Positions 36,715 through 38,660 of a DNA stretch of 38,660 nt are shown piece after piece. Position numbers and translations under genes: made by a program. The notes under the pieces were generated by a model. The model ran no database searches. It was not told the DNA's origin and saw only the letters and a list, made by a program, of their open reading frames with translations. Source of the DNA: a virus. The DNA lies in the IMG/VR virus record IMGVR_UViG_3300038760_000054, positions 1 to 38,660 of that record, one strand, 5' to 3'. Every line of letters starts with the position of its first letter. Position 1 is the stretch's first letter.

Positions 36715-37839
36715 CTATGAAACCCGAATTTTAAGAGCGGATGCTGTTCTATATATAGACCCAACAGACAACCCACCAACCGCCGCCGCCGCGTCATCAG
36801 CGTACTCCGGGACGTTGGCAATTGGAATGGCCATGACGCCGGTTCCCTTTGGTGCCAAGGTTAGGTTAATGTCTGTATTCGTGCCAATGGCAGCAACAGA
36901 CGGCGAGTCTCCCACATCAGCGGGAACAATCCCAATGCCCGCGCCTAATGTGGCGGAGTAGTTAATGACGAATGCGTTATTGTCTGGGTCTACATCATCG
37001 CCCCAAATGACCGCCGTATCTGTGAAGGTTTGACGCCATTTAACCGCAGGGTCCTCTACTGTGCTGGTTAGCTTGACGACCTCTGCCTGAGTGCCTGGAG
37101 TGGATACAGGATCTTTAGACCACCACGAAACACCGATATTATAACCCAGAGACGCAAACCGTGCATATCCAACACCGTCACCAACCCCCGGCGTGTCAGC
37201 CTGATCATCTCGCAGAATAGCGTTGTGTTCTACGACAATGCCGGTTAGCGCCTTCGCCCCGTTATCCACCATATGCGCGAATGTGTTGATAGCGTAAGAA
37301 TTGCCAAAGATAACCGCATCTGACCCGGCCCCTAGCCTGACGCTCCCCACTATCTCGCCAGCAATCTCTGCATAAGGCGTGGCCGGGGTTAGTGCCGCGA
37401 CCATGTTGCCGCAGTTGATTTCATGCCCTAGGGTGTTGCCCGCGCCCGCTACAGCCCGCACCGCGTCGGAATATCCACCCCAAGCCGTCAGCCCCGCGTC
37501 CGAGTCGTTTAGAGCAGCCATCACGTGACCGATTGCAAGCTCGCCCCCGGAGGTTCTGGAAGCGCTACTTCGGGCAAGCTTGCTATCAGTTACCGACACA
37601 TCCCACGATTGATCCTCGTAGTAATCCCAATCTGTGACCGTCCCTAGATCCGTTTCAAAGGATTGAAGCCATGAACCGCCAGTAACCGAGCCGTCCGGCT
37701 GCGCCCCGTGATCTGCGCCAACACCTCGGAACTTGCGCCCGTACAGGCGGTCTATTTGCGGCGGGTTGGCGTCAGTCGAGAAAAACCCGTCAGAGGCTAG
37801 TCCAGCATAGATGACTGTGTAGTGTGCTTTAGTTAGCAT
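36715..37839 (-). CDS. Second tail fibre / receptor-binding protein
   Basis: 374 residues. The body is rich in Gly, Ala, Thr and Asp with beta-type repeats (SDAVIFGNSYAINTFAHMVD). The end VPEYADDAAAAVGGLSVGSI then YRTASALKIRVS is a tip module common at the C-termini of phage fibres. It follows the tailspike after 28 bases. It may be attached to the tailspike or be an alternative fibre. No enzyme motif is evident. Confidence 0.75.
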   Translation of the reverse strand: MLTKAHYTVIYAGLASDGFFSTDANPPQIDRLYGRKFRGVGADHGAQPDGSVTGGSWLQSFETDLGTVTDWDYYEDQSWDVSVTDSKLARSSASRTSGGELAIGHVMAALNDSDAGLTAWGGYSDAVRAVAGAGNTLGHEINCGNMVAALTPATPYAEIAGEIVGSVRLGAGSDAVIFGNSYAINTFAHMVDNGAKALTGIVVEHNAILRDDQADTPGVGDGVGYARFASLGYNIGVSWWSKDPVSTPGTQAEVVKLTSTVEDPAVKWRQTFTDTAVIWGDDVDPDNNAFVINYSATLGAGIGIVPADVGDSPSVAAIGTNTDINLTLAPKGTGVMAIPIANVPEYADDAAAAVGGLSVGSIYRTASALKIRVS

Positions 37840-37867
37840 GGTGGATTCACTTTCCTTTGTGTGCGGT

Positions 37868-38660
37868 TTATGCTGCTACTGTTGCGCCTGTGTCCACGGC
37901 AATCCAATTGGAGCCGTCGTAGAATACCAGTACACCAGTACCAGCGGCAGCGCCTTCTCCGTTCTTTCTGCCATCCGTAGCGTAATTTATAGTGCCTGCA
38001 TCCGCACCTGCTGGTAGGCTGGCAACGGAGAAGCTTGTAACCTTGGCCCCCTCTTCAGTCACCTCAAACCGGACATTAGAGCTGTTGGGCCGGAACTGCC
38101 AAAGGTTGCTACTAAGGTCGAACCGAATTCGGCCCTCAATATTTCCAGAGGCGTCTTTCATATAAAGCTGCCAGCCATCGTCTGACTGGATTTCCTCACG
38201 GAATTGCGCGGTTCCCGTGCTGGTGGCGCGCTGCGAACCAGACGTGAAATTACCAGGAACCGCACCGATGCCCTCGCTAATGCGGCCACTATCAAGACGA
38301 TTTATGTAGCTGTCACCGCCAACAAGAATAGGCGCGGCAACGTTGTTTTCCTCACTAACCGTGAAAAGATTTCTATCTGAGGAATTTTGTTCCTCGATCG
38401 AACGACCGATATCCCTAGCCTGGACACTGACCATATTATCCAAGGCTTCAAGAGTACCCGCAGTGATGGCACGGTTATCCAGCAGCGTCCCAACGAAAGC
38501 GGAGGTTGCGGCAATCGCGCTGTTCATACCCTGCGCGTTGACCGTAGCCTTCACACCGGACGAGCCGCTAACATAAAGGGCTTGGCCGGACGCTGATGCG
38601 TATGGCGTACCTCCGGTGAGGTCCAAACCCATCTCTAGGGCATTGACAACAACACTTACG
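37868..38660 (-). CDS. Tailspike protein, C-terminal part (starts at the left end)
   Basis: This is the 3' end of the gene that begins at 2993, with the last 99 bases duplicated from the left end. In the joined frame it supplies residues from about 998 to 1228. It contains the end of the second beta-helix region (GMNSAIAATSAFVGTLLDNR), a segment WQLYMKDASGNIEGRIRFDL, and a C-terminal module (VASLPAGADAGTINYATDGR, then GTGVLVFYDGSNWIAV) that recurs at phage fibre ends. The ATG at 38632 is internal, not the start. Confidence 0.9.
   Translation of the reverse strand, partial: VSVVVNALEMGLDLTGGTPYASASGQALYVSGSSGVKATVNAQGMNSAIAATSAFVGTLLDNRAITAGTLEALDNMVSVQARDIGRSIEEQNSSDRNLFTVSEENNVAAPILVGGDSYINRLDSGRISEGIGAVPGNFTSGSQRATSTGTAQFREEIQSDDGWQLYMKDASGNIEGRIRFDLSSNLWQFRPNSSNVRFEVTEEGAKVTSFSVASLPAGADAGTINYATDGRKNGEGAAAGTGVLVFYDGSNWIAVDTGATVAA
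38562..38660. repeat. Terminal direct repeat, right copy
   Basis: Identical to bases 1-99. Removing one copy gives a circle of 38,561 bases. Confidence 0.95.

Overview
The window is one complete, circular tailed-phage genome of the P22-like podovirus type. Bases 1-99 are repeated exactly at 38562-38660. This is the signature of a circular (or circularly permuted) assembly of about 38,561 bp that was cut inside the tailspike gene. The two ends translate in one continuous frame across the join. The probable host is an alphaproteobacterium, perhaps a Rhodobacteraceae relative. The reasons are a GapR/DUF2312-type protein, a signal-peptide protein of a kind I associate with Rhodobacteraceae genomes, and the style of the small accessory genes. 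I see no integrase, CI-type repressor, DNA polymerase, primase or helicase, so a lytic, host-replisome-dependent lifestyle is the simplest reading.

Late region, minus strand, read from about 18460 down to 1 and on through 38561 to about 34594. The order is small terminase, large terminase, P22-type portal, scaffold, P22-type coat with insertion domain, gp4-like and gp10-like tail factors, a large protein in the tail-needle (gp26) slot, a small beta-rich protein, gp14/gp7/gp20/gp16-like ejection proteins (the last carrying an N-terminal lysozyme domain), and a 1228-residue tailspike with a P22-type head-binding domain and two beta-helix modules. After the join come a second fibre, a Gly/Lys-rich basic mini-protein, membrane proteins, an amidase endolysin, a holin-like protein and an overlapping spanin pair. 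Most genes overlap by 1-8 bases.

Early region 1, minus strand, 25407 to 18642. These are many small genes behind at least three copies of one conserved promoter. They include a 2OG-Fe(II) oxygenase, a replication-protein C-terminal domain with a partner protein, HTH proteins, a Lar-like zinc protein and tiny membrane proteins.

A 1 kb stretch without an intact gene (25408-26460) holds operator-like half-sites, hairpins and an apparently frameshifted HTH remnant. Next to it a single plus-strand gene encodes a protein with a Tad1/Acb2-like anti-defence domain and has its own promoter and terminator.

Early region 2 is a divergent pair around 29943-30055, governed by a ribbon-helix-helix protein and twin palindromes. 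Leftward, it encodes SSB, an HTH protein, an orphan DNA methyltransferase and a PD-(D/E)XK-type nuclease that seems to lack its lysine. Rightward, it encodes zinc proteins, small proteins, a Rad52-type annealing protein, GapR-like, NinB and HNH proteins. The rightward operon meets the lysis operon head-on, and the two terminal genes share one CTAG for both stop codons.
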